Made by a program: the position numbers and the translations under genes
Source: Bacteroides sp.
GTDB taxonomy: Bacteria > Bacteroidota > Bacteroidia > Bacteroidales > Muribaculaceae
Assembly: GCA_014802335.1 (NCBI GenBank)
Contig: JAAVCL010000007.1
Location: 1-50,869 of the forward strand
Direction of reading: 5' to 3'
DNA length: 50,869 nt
Shown: one piece after another, positions 25,196 to 34,650 of the stretch
How the letters are laid out: every line of letters starts with the position of its first letter
Position numbering within the stretch: the stretch's first letter is position 1
The notes under the pieces: model-generated
Seen by the model: the letters and a program-made list of their open reading frames with translations, nothing else
What the model was told of the DNA's origin: nothing
Databases searched by the model: none

Positions 25196-25321
25196 GTATG
25201 TGTTCGAAATTATTTGATGCCTTGCCTCATAAATGACGAGGCGAACGTTAGAATCCGGCTTCTGTTGTCATGGAACGCCATAACGCCACAAGCCGAATCC
25301 TCAATTTCATTCATATACTTA
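25193..25321 (+). repeat. dispersed repeat with TAAGTATGTG ends, copy B
   Basis: This 129-base element between ftsI and murE starts TAAGTATGTG and ends CATATACTTA. It aligns without gaps to the minus strand of 16117-16283 over 120 bases at about 80% identity by hand count; shared blocks include TGCCTCA, GCGAAC, GAATCCG, CATAACG and AATTTCAT. It lacks the extra 47-base tail of copy A. It contains an imperfect stem (CGGCTT/AAGCCG). It is inserted within a cluster that is otherwise tightly packed. Confidence 0.8.
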
Positions 25322-25375
25322 AAACTCAATAAGATAAACAATTATAACACAAACTTAACATAAAACCCAAAAATA

Positions 25376-26839
25376 ATGACCATCAAATTATCAAAGCTCC
25401 TTGAGGAAATAAAACCTCTTGAAGTAATCGGTGAGACTGATAAGAATATCATCGGAGTGCACAGTGACTCCCGCAAAGTTGAAAAGGATTCTCTGTTCGT
25501 GGCGGTGCGCGGTGTGACCACCGATGGTCATAAATATATCCCCGTTGTGGCAAGCACACACGTCGGGGCCATAATCTGCGAAGATCTTCCCTCTTCCATT
25601 GAAAAAGGGATAACCTATGTTAAGGTGGCAAATTCGGCAGAGGCATTAGGTCGTCTGGCTTCAGCATGGTACGGCCATCCCTCTTCACGGCTTCGCCTTG
25701 TGGGTGTTACCGGAACGAACGGAAAGACCACTACGGCCACTCTTTTATATGAAATGGCACGTCTGGAAGGATATAAAGCCGGATTGCTGTCGACAGTGTG
25801 CAATTATATTCAGGATCGGGCCATACCCACAACGCACACCACTCCCGACCCCTTGACCCTCAACGAACTGTTGAGCGAAATGGTGGAAGCCGGGTGCGAC
25901 TATGCATTTATGGAGGTTTCGAGCCATGCAGCCCAGCAGCACCGCATCGCCGGCCTTAAGTTTGCAGGGGCCGTGTTCTCAAATCTTACACGCGATCATC
26001 TCGACTATCACGGCACCGTAGACAACTACATGAACGCCAAGAAAATGTTTTTCGATGCCCTCCCCTCCGATGCCTTCGCACTTGTAAACGCCGACGACAA
26101 AGCCGGGGCATATATGGTTCAGAACACCAGGGCCCGGGTTTACACATATTCACTTCGCTCGGAAGCCGATTTCCGCTGTAAAATTCTCGAAACCCGTCTT
26201 GACGGCACGTTGCTCCAACTTAACGGGCGCGACATCGAAGTGAACTTTACAGGCCGATTCAACGCCTACAACCTTACAGCAGTGTATGGGGCGGCGATTC
26301 TCACCGGGTTCCCCGAAGAAGAAGTGGCCGTCAACATGAGTCGTCTGGTGCCTGTGGCAGGCCGATTCCAGACCTTCCGTTCGGCCGACGGAGTCACCGC
26401 AATTGTGGATTATGCCCACACTCCGGATGCGTTGGTAAATGTGCTTGACACAATTCGTGAAGTCGTTGGAAACAACGGGCTGATCACAACCGTTGTCGGA
26501 GCCGGAGGCGACCGCGACCACGGAAAACGCCCTATCATGGCCCGCGAATCTGCTTGCCGAAGCGATCTTCTTATTCTCACAAGCGACAATCCGCGCACTG
26601 AAAAACCGGAAGACATCATCGAAGCAATGCGTGCCGGACTTACCGAAGACGAACTGAAACGCACACTCTGCATCACCGATCGTCGCGAAGCGATTAAAAC
26701 GGCGATTCGCATGGCAAAACCGGGCTCGGTGGTGCTGGTGGCCGGAAAAGGCCATGAACCTTATCAGGAAGTGAACGGTGTGCGTCACCATTTCGACGAC
26801 CGCGAGGAAGTGAAACGCGAACTCGAAAACAGAGGCTGA
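25376..26839 (+). CDS. murE: UDP-MurNAc-tripeptide synthetase
   Basis: This 487-residue Mur ligase has P-loop GTNGKTTT (residues 113-120) and the specificity motif DNPR (404-407), which marks enzymes that add meso-diaminopimelate rather than lysine. It attaches the third residue of the peptidoglycan stem peptide in the cytosol. The dapB gene at the end of the window supplies the same diaminopimelate pathway. Mur ligase domains are in the normal order and the length is normal. mraY follows after 34 bases; murF is not between them. Confidence 0.97.
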   Translation: MTIKLSKLLEEIKPLEVIGETDKNIIGVHSDSRKVEKDSLFVAVRGVTTDGHKYIPVVASTHVGAIICEDLPSSIEKGITYVKVANSAEALGRLASAWYGHPSSRLRLVGVTGTNGKTTTATLLYEMARLEGYKAGLLSTVCNYIQDRAIPTTHTTPDPLTLNELLSEMVEAGCDYAFMEVSSHAAQQHRIAGLKFAGAVFSNLTRDHLDYHGTVDNYMNAKKMFFDALPSDAFALVNADDKAGAYMVQNTRARVYTYSLRSEADFRCKILETRLDGTLLQLNGRDIEVNFTGRFNAYNLTAVYGAAILTGFPEEEVAVNMSRLVPVAGRFQTFRSADGVTAIVDYAHTPDALVNVLDTIREVVGNNGLITTVVGAGGDRDHGKRPIMARESACRSDLLILTSDNPRTEKPEDIIEAMRAGLTEDELKRTLCITDRREAIKTAIRMAKPGSVVLVAGKGHEPYQEVNGVRHHFDDREEVKRELENRG

Positions 26840-26873
26840 CAGCTGATATCCTAACATCTTAAGCTGCAAGAAA

Positions 26874-28148
26874 ATGATATATTGGCTTATTGACATGCTG
26901 AACGGCTGGGATTTCCCGGGACGCAATCTGATGAATTATCTGTCATTCCGTTCGGGAATAGCATTCACCTTAGCTCTGCTTATGGCTCTCATTTTCGGCC
27001 ATAAGATTATCAGACGCCTCCAGAGGATGCAAATCGGCGAAGAAGTCCGCAATCTCGGCCTCGAAGGGCAGATGTCGAAAAAAGGAACCCCGACAATGGG
27101 TGGAATCATTATAATTCTGTCCACACTCGTGCCCTGTCTGCTGATGGGGAACCTGTCGAATATATACATGATTTTGATGATTGTCGCCACTTTATGGATG
27201 GGGGCAATCGGCTTTCTTGACGACTACCGCAAACTGAAATATCACAACAAGGACGGTCTGAAAGGGAAGTACAAAGTAACCGGACAAGTCGGGCTTGGCC
27301 TCCTGGTGGGGATAACGATGTGGCTATCCCCTCAAATCACGATGAGCGAAAATTTCGAACGCGAGATAGTGACTGACAATGAAACACTTACGGAAGTCAC
27401 AGTTTCAACAGATGAAATAAAATCTCCGCAGACCACCATTCCCTTCGTTAAAAACAATAACTTTAACTATCAGTGGCTCACCTCGTGGATAAGCGACGCG
27501 CAGGCGGCACGCACGCTCGGGTGGCTGGTATTCGTTCTGGTTGTCGTAATTGTGGTGACGAGTGTGAGCAACGGCGCGAATCTGACAGACGGCGTCGACG
27601 GATTGTGCGCAGGCACATCGGCCATTATCGGAGTGGCTCTGCTCATAATGGGCTATTTGGGAGGAAACGTGATATATTCAAGTTACCTGAATATCATGTA
27701 TATCCCCGGATCGGCCGAACTGACGGTTTTCGCCGCCTCTTTCATCGGTGCTTTGGTTGGATTCCTTTGGTACAATACCTATCCGGCACAAGTGTTTATG
27801 GGCGATACCGGTTCGCTTACACTGGGTGGAATTATCGCGGTCTTCGCAATTCTGATTCGCAAAGAGCTGCTGATCCCGTTGCTCTGCCTGATATTCTTCC
27901 TCGAAGACCTTTCGGTGGTGATGCAGGTGAGCTATTTCAAATATACAAAAAAGAAATATGGTGCCGGCCGACGCATCTTCAAGATGACTCCCCTCCACCA
28001 CCATTTTCAGAAAGCAGCCGACCCGGGAGCGATGGTGAAATGGAATGTGCCTGTAAATCCGATTCCGGAAAACAAGATTGTAATGAGATTCTGGATTGTC
28101 GGAATGTTACTGGCCGCTCTGACATTCGTAACACTTAAGATAAGATAA
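26874..28148 (+). CDS. mraY: phospho-MurNAc-pentapeptide transferase
   Basis: This 424-residue polytopic enzyme makes lipid I from UDP-MurNAc-pentapeptide and undecaprenyl phosphate. Signature segments are KKGTPTMGG, FLDDYRK, NLTDGVDGL and TPLHHHFQ. It is longer than the roughly 360-residue E. coli enzyme because of a hydrophilic insert at about residues 152-200 (around ENFEREIVTDNETLTE), probably periplasmic; from memory Bacteroidota MraY has such an insert. It lies between murE and murD, with a 48-base gap after it. Confidence 0.97.
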   Translation: MIYWLIDMLNGWDFPGRNLMNYLSFRSGIAFTLALLMALIFGHKIIRRLQRMQIGEEVRNLGLEGQMSKKGTPTMGGIIIILSTLVPCLLMGNLSNIYMILMIVATLWMGAIGFLDDYRKLKYHNKDGLKGKYKVTGQVGLGLLVGITMWLSPQITMSENFEREIVTDNETLTEVTVSTDEIKSPQTTIPFVKNNNFNYQWLTSWISDAQAARTLGWLVFVLVVVIVVTSVSNGANLTDGVDGLCAGTSAIIGVALLIMGYLGGNVIYSSYLNIMYIPGSAELTVFAASFIGALVGFLWYNTYPAQVFMGDTGSLTLGGIIAVFAILIRKELLIPLLCLIFFLEDLSVVMQVSYFKYTKKKYGAGRRIFKMTPLHHHFQKAADPGAMVKWNVPVNPIPENKIVMRFWIVGMLLAALTFVTLKIR

Positions 28149-28196
28149 ATTCACTTTAGATAACAGACTTATATTCCCATAGGGGAATCTTGAAAT

Positions 28197-29543
28197 ATGG
28201 AGAAACTGGTAATATTAGGAGGCGGGGAGAGTGGCGTGGGAGCTGCAGTGCTTGGAAAAACCAAAGGAATGGACGTATTTCTCAGCGACGCGGGGACTCT
28301 CAAGCCTCAATACCGCGAGATGCTTGAAAATGAAGGCATTGACTACGAAGAGGGTGGACACACGGAAGAAAAAATCCTTTCGGCCGACCTCGTAATCAAG
28401 AGTCCCGGCATCCCGCCCACTGCTCCGCTCGTAGAGAAACTTGCAGCAAAGGGAGCTCCAATCCTTTCTGAGATAGAATTTGCAGGGCGATACACTGACG
28501 CGAAAATGATATGTATCACCGGCAGCAACGGCAAGACAACCACAACCCTGCTCACTTATCACATCCTCAAAGAGGCCGGGCTAAATGTGGGACTTGCAGG
28601 AAATGTCGGAAAAAGCATGGCTCTTCAGGTGGCACGCGAAAAGCATGATGTATATGTGATTGAATTGTCGAGTTTTCAGCTGGAGAATATGTATGATTTC
28701 AAGGCAAAAATCGCGGTCATCACCAATATCACCCCCGACCACCTGGACCGTTACGACCACAAGATGGAGAATTATGTGGCTGCTAAATTCCGTATTCTGC
28801 AAAATCAGGGGCCCGAAGATTATTTCATCTATTGGCAAGACGACCCTATTGTGCGTGAACAGATAAAACACATGCAGATTGAGGCTTGCCGAATGCCCTT
28901 CAGCGAATTCAGGCAGGAAGATACCAAGGCCTACGTCGACAACGGCATCGTAAGATTCGAGACCCCGATGGAGGTGTGGGATATACCACGAGACAAACTT
29001 TCGCTCACAGGGTTGCATAATCTCTACAATTCAATGGCAGCCGGGCTTTCTGCCGGCATACTGAACATAAAAAAAGACACCATCCGCCATGCTCTTGAAG
29101 ACTTCGAGGCCGTGGAACACAGACTTGAATATGTAAGGACTGTCCGCGGAGTGGGATATATCAATGACTCGAAGGCTACTAATGTTAATTCAACGTGGTA
29201 TGCCTTGGAAAGCATGACAACACCCACCGTGCTCATTTTAGGCGGCAAAGACAAAGGAAATGATTACACCGAGATAGAAAATCTGGTGAAAGAGAAGGTG
29301 AAGGCAATCGTCTGCATGGGAAAAGATAATTCCAAGCTTCTGGATTTCTTCGGTGGCAAGGTTCCTTGCATCCGTGATACCCATTCTCTTGAAGAAGCCG
29401 TTAACGCTTGTGTGGAACTCGCATCCGACGGCGACACGGTGCTCCTGTCTCCCTGTTGCGCAAGTTTCGACCTCTTCAAAAGTTATGAAGACCGCGGCCT
29501 GCGCTTCAAGAAAGCCGTTATGGAAATAAAAGATTGTGATTAA
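28197..29543 (+). CDS. murD: UDP-MurNAc-L-alanine--D-glutamate ligase
   Basis: This 448-residue Mur ligase has an N-terminal UDP-binding fold (LVILGGGESGVGAA), P-loop GSNGKTTTT (K113) and SPCCASFDLFKSYEDRG near the C-terminus, typical of MurD. It adds D-glutamate to UDP-MurNAc-L-Ala. Length and domain order are normal. It is followed after 28 bases by ftsW in the same dcw unit. Confidence 0.97.
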   Translation: MEKLVILGGGESGVGAAVLGKTKGMDVFLSDAGTLKPQYREMLENEGIDYEEGGHTEEKILSADLVIKSPGIPPTAPLVEKLAAKGAPILSEIEFAGRYTDAKMICITGSNGKTTTTLLTYHILKEAGLNVGLAGNVGKSMALQVAREKHDVYVIELSSFQLENMYDFKAKIAVITNITPDHLDRYDHKMENYVAAKFRILQNQGPEDYFIYWQDDPIVREQIKHMQIEACRMPFSEFRQEDTKAYVDNGIVRFETPMEVWDIPRDKLSLTGLHNLYNSMAAGLSAGILNIKKDTIRHALEDFEAVEHRLEYVRTVRGVGYINDSKATNVNSTWYALESMTTPTVLILGGKDKGNDYTEIENLVKEKVKAIVCMGKDNSKLLDFFGGKVPCIRDTHSLEEAVNACVELASDGDTVLLSPCCASFDLFKSYEDRGLRFKKAVMEIKDCD

Positions 29544-29571
29544 TAACTTAAAATCGAAAGGATAAGATAAG

Positions 29572-31071
29572 ATGGATAATGACCTGCTTGAAGATCTCGA
29601 AATTCGCGAAACCTTGGACGGTGTTCCCGAAGAAGACCTTAATACAGGGCGAGATACAAGAAAAACGGGGAATAATATGGCCGATACCGCAGCCTCACTC
29701 GGAATCTCTGACCGCGTAAACGCTTCGGCGGCAGCGCGCAAGAAAACGCAGATAAGCGAGAACGCCAAGGTGGCGGCGCTCCACAAGAAAAAAGGGCGTC
29801 CCGACCCATATATCTGGGGTATTTATATAATGCTTCTGGTGATAAGTGTTGTGGAATTATTCAGTGCCTCCAGTACCGAAGTCTCCGGTGCGAATGTTTA
29901 CGGACCCCTTATCCGACACGGGTTCTTCCTGCTTCTCGGATTCGGGATTGTTTTGTGGCTTCAAAAAACGCCCTACACTCTCTTCAATAAGTTCGCATGG
30001 CTGTTGGCTATCGCCTCGCTGGGATTGCTGCTGCTTTCGAGTGTGATCGGTGTTGAATACAACGGTGCCCAGCGAGCCATCCGCTTTGCCGGAATAACAA
30101 TTCAGCCGGCCGAAATAGTGAAATTGACCGTGGTGTGCCTGCTGGCATCCATTTTAGGGAAGAATCAGACGCGCGGCGGGGTAACCAACACCGGGGTTAT
30201 TACGGCCGCCGTGGTGGTGGTGATTTTCAGTGCCTGCCTGTGGAAAAACGGTCTGACCAATACATTGCTTCTCATGAGCGTGAGCATCTGCATGATGCTT
30301 ATAGGTGGTATCCAGCTAAAGAAATTCCTTATGGTAATGGTGGTCTATGGAGTTGCTGCCGGCGCGCTGGTTGCAGTGAAATACATGACACCTAACGCCA
30401 CGGAATATGATGCCATTGTGGAACGCCAGGAACTTATGTCGCAGGTTGGAAACAAGGGCATTGTCAGCAGCGGTTCGGGGAAAAGTAAAATTGACCGCAC
30501 GGGCACTCAGAAAGGCCGACTGCGCCGCCACCTTGAAGGGGTACACCCCAATGACCCGATCGACGACGTGAACCGCCAGGTTATGTTCGCCAAGTTCTCG
30601 CAGGCCAACGGAGGTCTGCTGGGTCAGGGACCCGGAAACTCGCGCGAAAGCGCCCGACTGCCACTTGCCTTCTCTGATTATATTTACTCAATCATCGTGG
30701 AGGATACCGGCTTCGTGGGGGGCGCGCTGGTGCTGCTACTCTTCCTGCTGCTCGTGGCCCGCGCCGGCCGAATTGCTTATAAATGTTCCCGCGCGTTCCC
30801 GGCCTTCCTTATTCTCGGATGTGCGGTAATGATTGTGTTCCAAGCACTTGTACACATGGCTATCGTAACGGGGCTCTTCCCCGTTTCAGGTCAGCCACTC
30901 CCCTTTATCTCCAAGGGAGGAACTTCGGTGCTCGTAATGTCGGCGGCCCTCGGCATCATGCTCTCCGTGGCCAGATTTGCTGCCCATTCAGGCGACCGCC
31001 AGCATATAAATGCAGAGAAAAATGCTCTCCCCGAGGAACTTCAGGCGGCCAACTTCTCTGCTCATAAATAA
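29572..31071 (+). CDS. ftsW: septal peptidoglycan glycosyltransferase FtsW
   Basis: This 499-residue SEDS protein has about ten membrane helices. The family motifs include NGAQRAI, IQPAEIVKL and FPVSGQPLPFISKGGTS. It polymerises lipid II at the septum together with FtsI. A charged N-terminal region of about 80 residues precedes the first helix (near residue 84); E. coli FtsW has about 45. The extension stays in frame and reads like real coding sequence. A start at the internal Met of MADTAASLG is possible. murG follows after 51 bases. Confidence 0.96.
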   Translation: MDNDLLEDLEIRETLDGVPEEDLNTGRDTRKTGNNMADTAASLGISDRVNASAAARKKTQISENAKVAALHKKKGRPDPYIWGIYIMLLVISVVELFSASSTEVSGANVYGPLIRHGFFLLLGFGIVLWLQKTPYTLFNKFAWLLAIASLGLLLLSSVIGVEYNGAQRAIRFAGITIQPAEIVKLTVVCLLASILGKNQTRGGVTNTGVITAAVVVVIFSACLWKNGLTNTLLLMSVSICMMLIGGIQLKKFLMVMVVYGVAAGALVAVKYMTPNATEYDAIVERQELMSQVGNKGIVSSGSGKSKIDRTGTQKGRLRRHLEGVHPNDPIDDVNRQVMFAKFSQANGGLLGQGPGNSRESARLPLAFSDYIYSIIVEDTGFVGGALVLLLFLLLVARAGRIAYKCSRAFPAFLILGCAVMIVFQALVHMAIVTGLFPVSGQPLPFISKGGTSVLVMSAALGIMLSVARFAAHSGDRQHINAEKNALPEELQAANFSAHK

Positions 31072-31122
31072 ACAACTCTCCCTCTCAAATCAACCTGCTC
31101 CTCTCCTATTCAATCTAAATAT

Positions 31123-32232
31123 ATGGCTAATAGTAATAAAAAATACAGAATCCTCATAAGCGGAGGTGGCACCGGCGGACATATCTTCCCCGCTCTCTCG
31201 ATTGCAAACGCGCTTAAAAAGCGACTCAATGCAGAAATTCTGTTTGTTGGTGCAGAAAACCGAATGGAAATGGAGCGTGTTCCGGCTGCAGGCTATCGCA
31301 TCGAAGGGCTCCCCGTGGCCGGGTTCGACCGTAAAAAATTGTGGCGCAACTTCGGTGTGCTTCTTAAACTGAGACGCAGTCTGGCCATGGCCCGCAAGAT
31401 TGTCAAGGATTTCAAACCCGACATTGCCATCGGCGTGGGTGGTTATTGTTCCGGGCCAACACTGAAAGCTGCTCAGAAAGCCGGAATTCCTACTCTGATT
31501 CAGGAGCAGAATTCCTATGCCGGGGTAACCAACAAGCTTCTGGCAGCCAAGGCCGACAAAATCTGTGTGGCCTACGACGGAATGGAGAGGTTCTTCCCCG
31601 CCGCTTCGATAGTGAAAACCGGAAACCCCGTAAGAAAAGATCTTACCGAACGCTCAAAAGATAAAATAGAGGCCGCCGCGAGTTTCGGCCTGAATCCCGA
31701 TCGCCCCACCCTCCTTGTTATCGGAGGCTCGCTGGGGGCACGAACTCTGAATGAAAGCCTTGAAGCCGGACTTCAACGCCTCACCGATGCCGGAATCCAG
31801 GTTATATGGCAAACAGGCAAGAACTTTGGCGACCGGGCAAAAAAAGTGGCAAAAGGAATCAAAGGCACAGTCGTAACACAATTCATAACAGACATGGCGG
31901 CCGCCTACGCTGCAGCCGATGTGGTGGTGTCTCGTGCCGGTGCGGGTTCGATCAGTGAATTGGAAATACTCGGGAAACCATGTATTCTGGTTCCCTCGCC
32001 AAACGTCTCGGAAGATCATCAGACCAAGAATGCGAAGGCCCTCGCCGATGTGGGGGCTGCAATTCTAATTCCCGACAATGAGGCCGCCGATAAACTCATC
32101 GACAACGTAATCGACCTTATGTCGGACAAGGAGAAGAGAAATGAAATGAGTAAGAAAATTTCAGAACTCGCAATCCCGAACAGCGATGAAATTATCGCAG
32201 ATGAAGTTGAAAAAATAATCGGAAGCAAATGA
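31123..32232 (+). CDS. murG: MurG N-acetylglucosaminyltransferase
   Basis: This 369-residue GT28 enzyme adds GlcNAc to lipid I to give lipid II on the inner face of the membrane. The acceptor-site glycine loop GGGTGGH is at residues 14-20; IQEQNSYAGVTNK and SRAGAGSISELE, also typical of MurG, follow. Its stop overlaps the murC start (ATGA), so the two are translationally coupled. Confidence 0.98.
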   Translation: MANSNKKYRILISGGGTGGHIFPALSIANALKKRLNAEILFVGAENRMEMERVPAAGYRIEGLPVAGFDRKKLWRNFGVLLKLRRSLAMARKIVKDFKPDIAIGVGGYCSGPTLKAAQKAGIPTLIQEQNSYAGVTNKLLAAKADKICVAYDGMERFFPAASIVKTGNPVRKDLTERSKDKIEAAASFGLNPDRPTLLVIGGSLGARTLNESLEAGLQRLTDAGIQVIWQTGKNFGDRAKKVAKGIKGTVVTQFITDMAAAYAAADVVVSRAGAGSISELEILGKPCILVPSPNVSEDHQTKNAKALADVGAAILIPDNEAADKLIDNVIDLMSDKEKRNEMSKKISELAIPNSDEIIADEVEKIIGSK

Positions 32233-33605
32233 AACTATATTTCGTAGGGGCCGGGGGGATTGGCATGGCAAATCTTGTGAGATATTATCTGCGACACGGA
32301 GCGCAGATTGCCGGTTACGACCGCTCTCAATCTCAACTCACCGACAAACTTATTGCCGAAGGAGCCAAAATAACATACACTGATTCAGTAAGCGAAATAC
32401 CCGAGGAATTCCGTAATCCCGACGAAACAACCGTGGTTTACACTCCTGCCGTGCCTGAAACAAACAATATTCTCTCCTATTTCCGCAACAACGGATTCGA
32501 GGTGATAAAAAGGGCAGCTCTGCTCGGAAAAATCACACGGAATACGGAGGCTATCTGTGTGGCCGGAAGCCATGGAAAGACAACCACGTCTTCAATGATT
32601 GCCAATATTCTCCGCGATTCTGAAAAGGGTTGCACGGCCTTCCTTGGAGGAATTCTCCGGAATATAGATTCAAATCTTGTGTTGCAGGAGCAGTCGGCCA
32701 TCAGTGTGATTGAAGCTGACGAATATGACCGCTCTTTCCACCACCTCTCCCCTTACATAGCCATCATTACATCAACCGACCCGGATCATCTCGATATCTA
32801 TGGAGATGAAAAGCATTATCTGGAGGCTTTCAGCCACTTTACATCACTGATACGCCCCGGAGGCACCCTGATATTGCACACAGGCCTTGCCATGACACCG
32901 CACACGGGCGAAGATGTGACCATACAGACTTATGGAATCCACAACGGCGACTGGCATGCCGAGGAGATTGTGTATGGCAACGGACGCATCACGTTCACAC
33001 TTGTCGGGCCCGACGGCTTGCGTCTTGAAAATCTTGATCCCGGGGTGCCTGTGGAAATAAATATCGACAATGCTGTCGGGGCGGCCGCCGCCGCCCTCAC
33101 AGCCGGAGCCACCCCCGATGATGTGCGCCACGGCCTGAAAACATTCTTAGGAGCCAAAAGACGCTTTGAAATATGGCTCGACGGCACCGAAACGCCAAAC
33201 CACACGGTGCTTATCGACGACTACGCACATTCACCCAACGAGGTCAAGGCCTCGATAGAATCAGTAAGAAAATTATATCCCGGACGGAAAATCAGCGTAA
33301 TTTTCCAGCCCCACCTCTATACCCGCACGCGCGATTTCGCTCCGGAATTTGCCGAAGCATTGAGCGAAGCCGACGAAGTGATAATGCCCGAAATTTATCC
33401 CGCACGCGAAGAACCAATCCCCGGAGTAACCTCAGAAATCATATTCAACAAAATAAAATGCTCCCAAAAAACTCTATGTGAGCGAAAAGATTTGCTGAAT
33501 ATCATAAAAAATAGTAATTTTGAAATCCTTATGACTCTCGGAGCCGCAGATATCGATCGTCTATTACCTGAGATGCGCGATATCCTCGGCTCAAGACTCG
33601 CATAA
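32229..33605 (+). CDS. murC: UDP-MurNAc-L-alanine ligase
   Basis: This 458-residue Mur ligase has the N-terminal motif FVGAGGIGM, P-loop GSHGKTTTS (K117) and DDYAHSPNEVKA near the C-terminal domain. It attaches the first L-alanine to UDP-MurNAc. The start overlaps the murG stop by four bases. The gene order murG-murC-ftsQ is the usual one. ftsQ follows after 24 bases. Confidence 0.98.
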   Translation: MKLYFVGAGGIGMANLVRYYLRHGAQIAGYDRSQSQLTDKLIAEGAKITYTDSVSEIPEEFRNPDETTVVYTPAVPETNNILSYFRNNGFEVIKRAALLGKITRNTEAICVAGSHGKTTTSSMIANILRDSEKGCTAFLGGILRNIDSNLVLQEQSAISVIEADEYDRSFHHLSPYIAIITSTDPDHLDIYGDEKHYLEAFSHFTSLIRPGGTLILHTGLAMTPHTGEDVTIQTYGIHNGDWHAEEIVYGNGRITFTLVGPDGLRLENLDPGVPVEINIDNAVGAAAAALTAGATPDDVRHGLKTFLGAKRRFEIWLDGTETPNHTVLIDDYAHSPNEVKASIESVRKLYPGRKISVIFQPHLYTRTRDFAPEFAEALSEADEVIMPEIYPAREEPIPGVTSEIIFNKIKCSQKTLCERKDLLNIIKNSNFEILMTLGAADIDRLLPEMRDILGSRLA

Positions 33606-33629
33606 AAACACTTGTAACGCACTCTGCCA

Positions 33630-34595
33630 ATGACCGTCAACCGACATAAATTGCTTAAATGGAGTATTCTCGTGGCCTTGCTCGCTTATGCAGCGGTAAT
33701 GAGCGTGTGGGCGCACCGGGAAGCGCATCTGCATGTCTGCACGGGTATCGAAATTCAGGTTGACGGTTCGCAGACTATGGATTCGGTGATTCGCCACGGC
33801 GTGACCGAAGAACTTTATAAATACCCGAGAAAAATTGTGGGTGTGCCGTTACACGAGATAAATACACCCGACATCGAGAAATATCTTTCGAAATATAATA
33901 ATTTTGAAAGTGTAAACTGTATGATAACCTCGCGGGGAAAACTGATTGTAAGAATCGTGCCGCTGATTCCCGTGATGAGAGTCTTTTTCGGTGATAATTC
34001 CTACTACATCAATAAAGACGGGAAACATGTGGTTTCCAACGCGGAATTTTTCAATGAAGTGCCGATAGTCAGCGGTTCTTTCAACCGAAATTTCACACCC
34101 AAAGGGGTGCTTCCTCTGGTGAATTACATAAAAAAAGATGCAATGCTCAACGAGCTGGTGAGCATGATCGAGGCCAAAGATGCTGAAAATCTGATTCTTA
34201 TTCCACGCATACGCGGCCATGTAATCAATTTCGGAGACACTCTGCACCTTGACGAGAAAAAAAGAGCCTTAACCTTATTTTATCGTCAGGTGTTACCATA
34301 TAAAGGGTGGGAAGAATATGACACTATATCAGTCAAATTCCGTGGCCAAGTTGTGGCGACCAGACGCGACAAAACGCGCCTGAACCATGCCGAGCAATAT
34401 ATTGAGGATATCGACCTGGAAGAAGGGACACTCCCGGAGGCACCTCCGGCAAGTGCCAACACAACAGCAAAACCGGACTCGACAGCTCAGAAGGCTTCGA
34501 CCACAACACACCCCTCTCCCGCCAAACCCACCTCTCCACCCTCTCCGGCTCCCTCGGAGGCTAATGCCACCGAAGGTGAAACCACAACAACATAA
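33630..34595 (+). CDS. ftsQ: cell division protein FtsQ
   Basis: This 321-residue bitopic protein has a short basic cytosolic start, one membrane helix (about 11-28), and a periplasmic POTRA-like and beta region. The call rests on this topology and on its position between murC and ftsA. The last 55-60 residues are low-complexity and rich in Pro, Thr, Ser and Ala (from about DLEEGTLPEAPPASANTT), ending in four threonines; this tail is probably disordered and exposed to the periplasm. FtsQ links early and late divisome proteins. ftsA starts 55 bases after its stop. Confidence 0.93.
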   Translation: MTVNRHKLLKWSILVALLAYAAVMSVWAHREAHLHVCTGIEIQVDGSQTMDSVIRHGVTEELYKYPRKIVGVPLHEINTPDIEKYLSKYNNFESVNCMITSRGKLIVRIVPLIPVMRVFFGDNSYYINKDGKHVVSNAEFFNEVPIVSGSFNRNFTPKGVLPLVNYIKKDAMLNELVSMIEAKDAENLILIPRIRGHVINFGDTLHLDEKKRALTLFYRQVLPYKGWEEYDTISVKFRGQVVATRRDKTRLNHAEQYIEDIDLEEGTLPEAPPASANTTAKPDSTAQKASTTTHPSPAKPTSPPSPAPSEANATEGETTTT

Positions 34596-34650
34596 CCAGT
34601 TCAACAACCCCCAATCACTAACAAAGAATCCGGCCCCGGCCTCCATAGAT

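Noticed and set aside
26150..26926. 258-codon minus-strand frame opposite murE
   Set aside because: It is antisense to a conserved gene, with Phe/His-rich translation and no recognisable domain.
27473..28138. 221-codon plus-strand frame within mraY
   Set aside because: It is a different frame of a conserved membrane enzyme; the Arg/His-rich translation is typical of a shadow.
34387..34650. Upstream extension of the ftsA frame
   Set aside because: It overlaps the end of ftsQ in another frame and is Pro/Gln/Arg-rich; FtsA homologues begin at the later Met.
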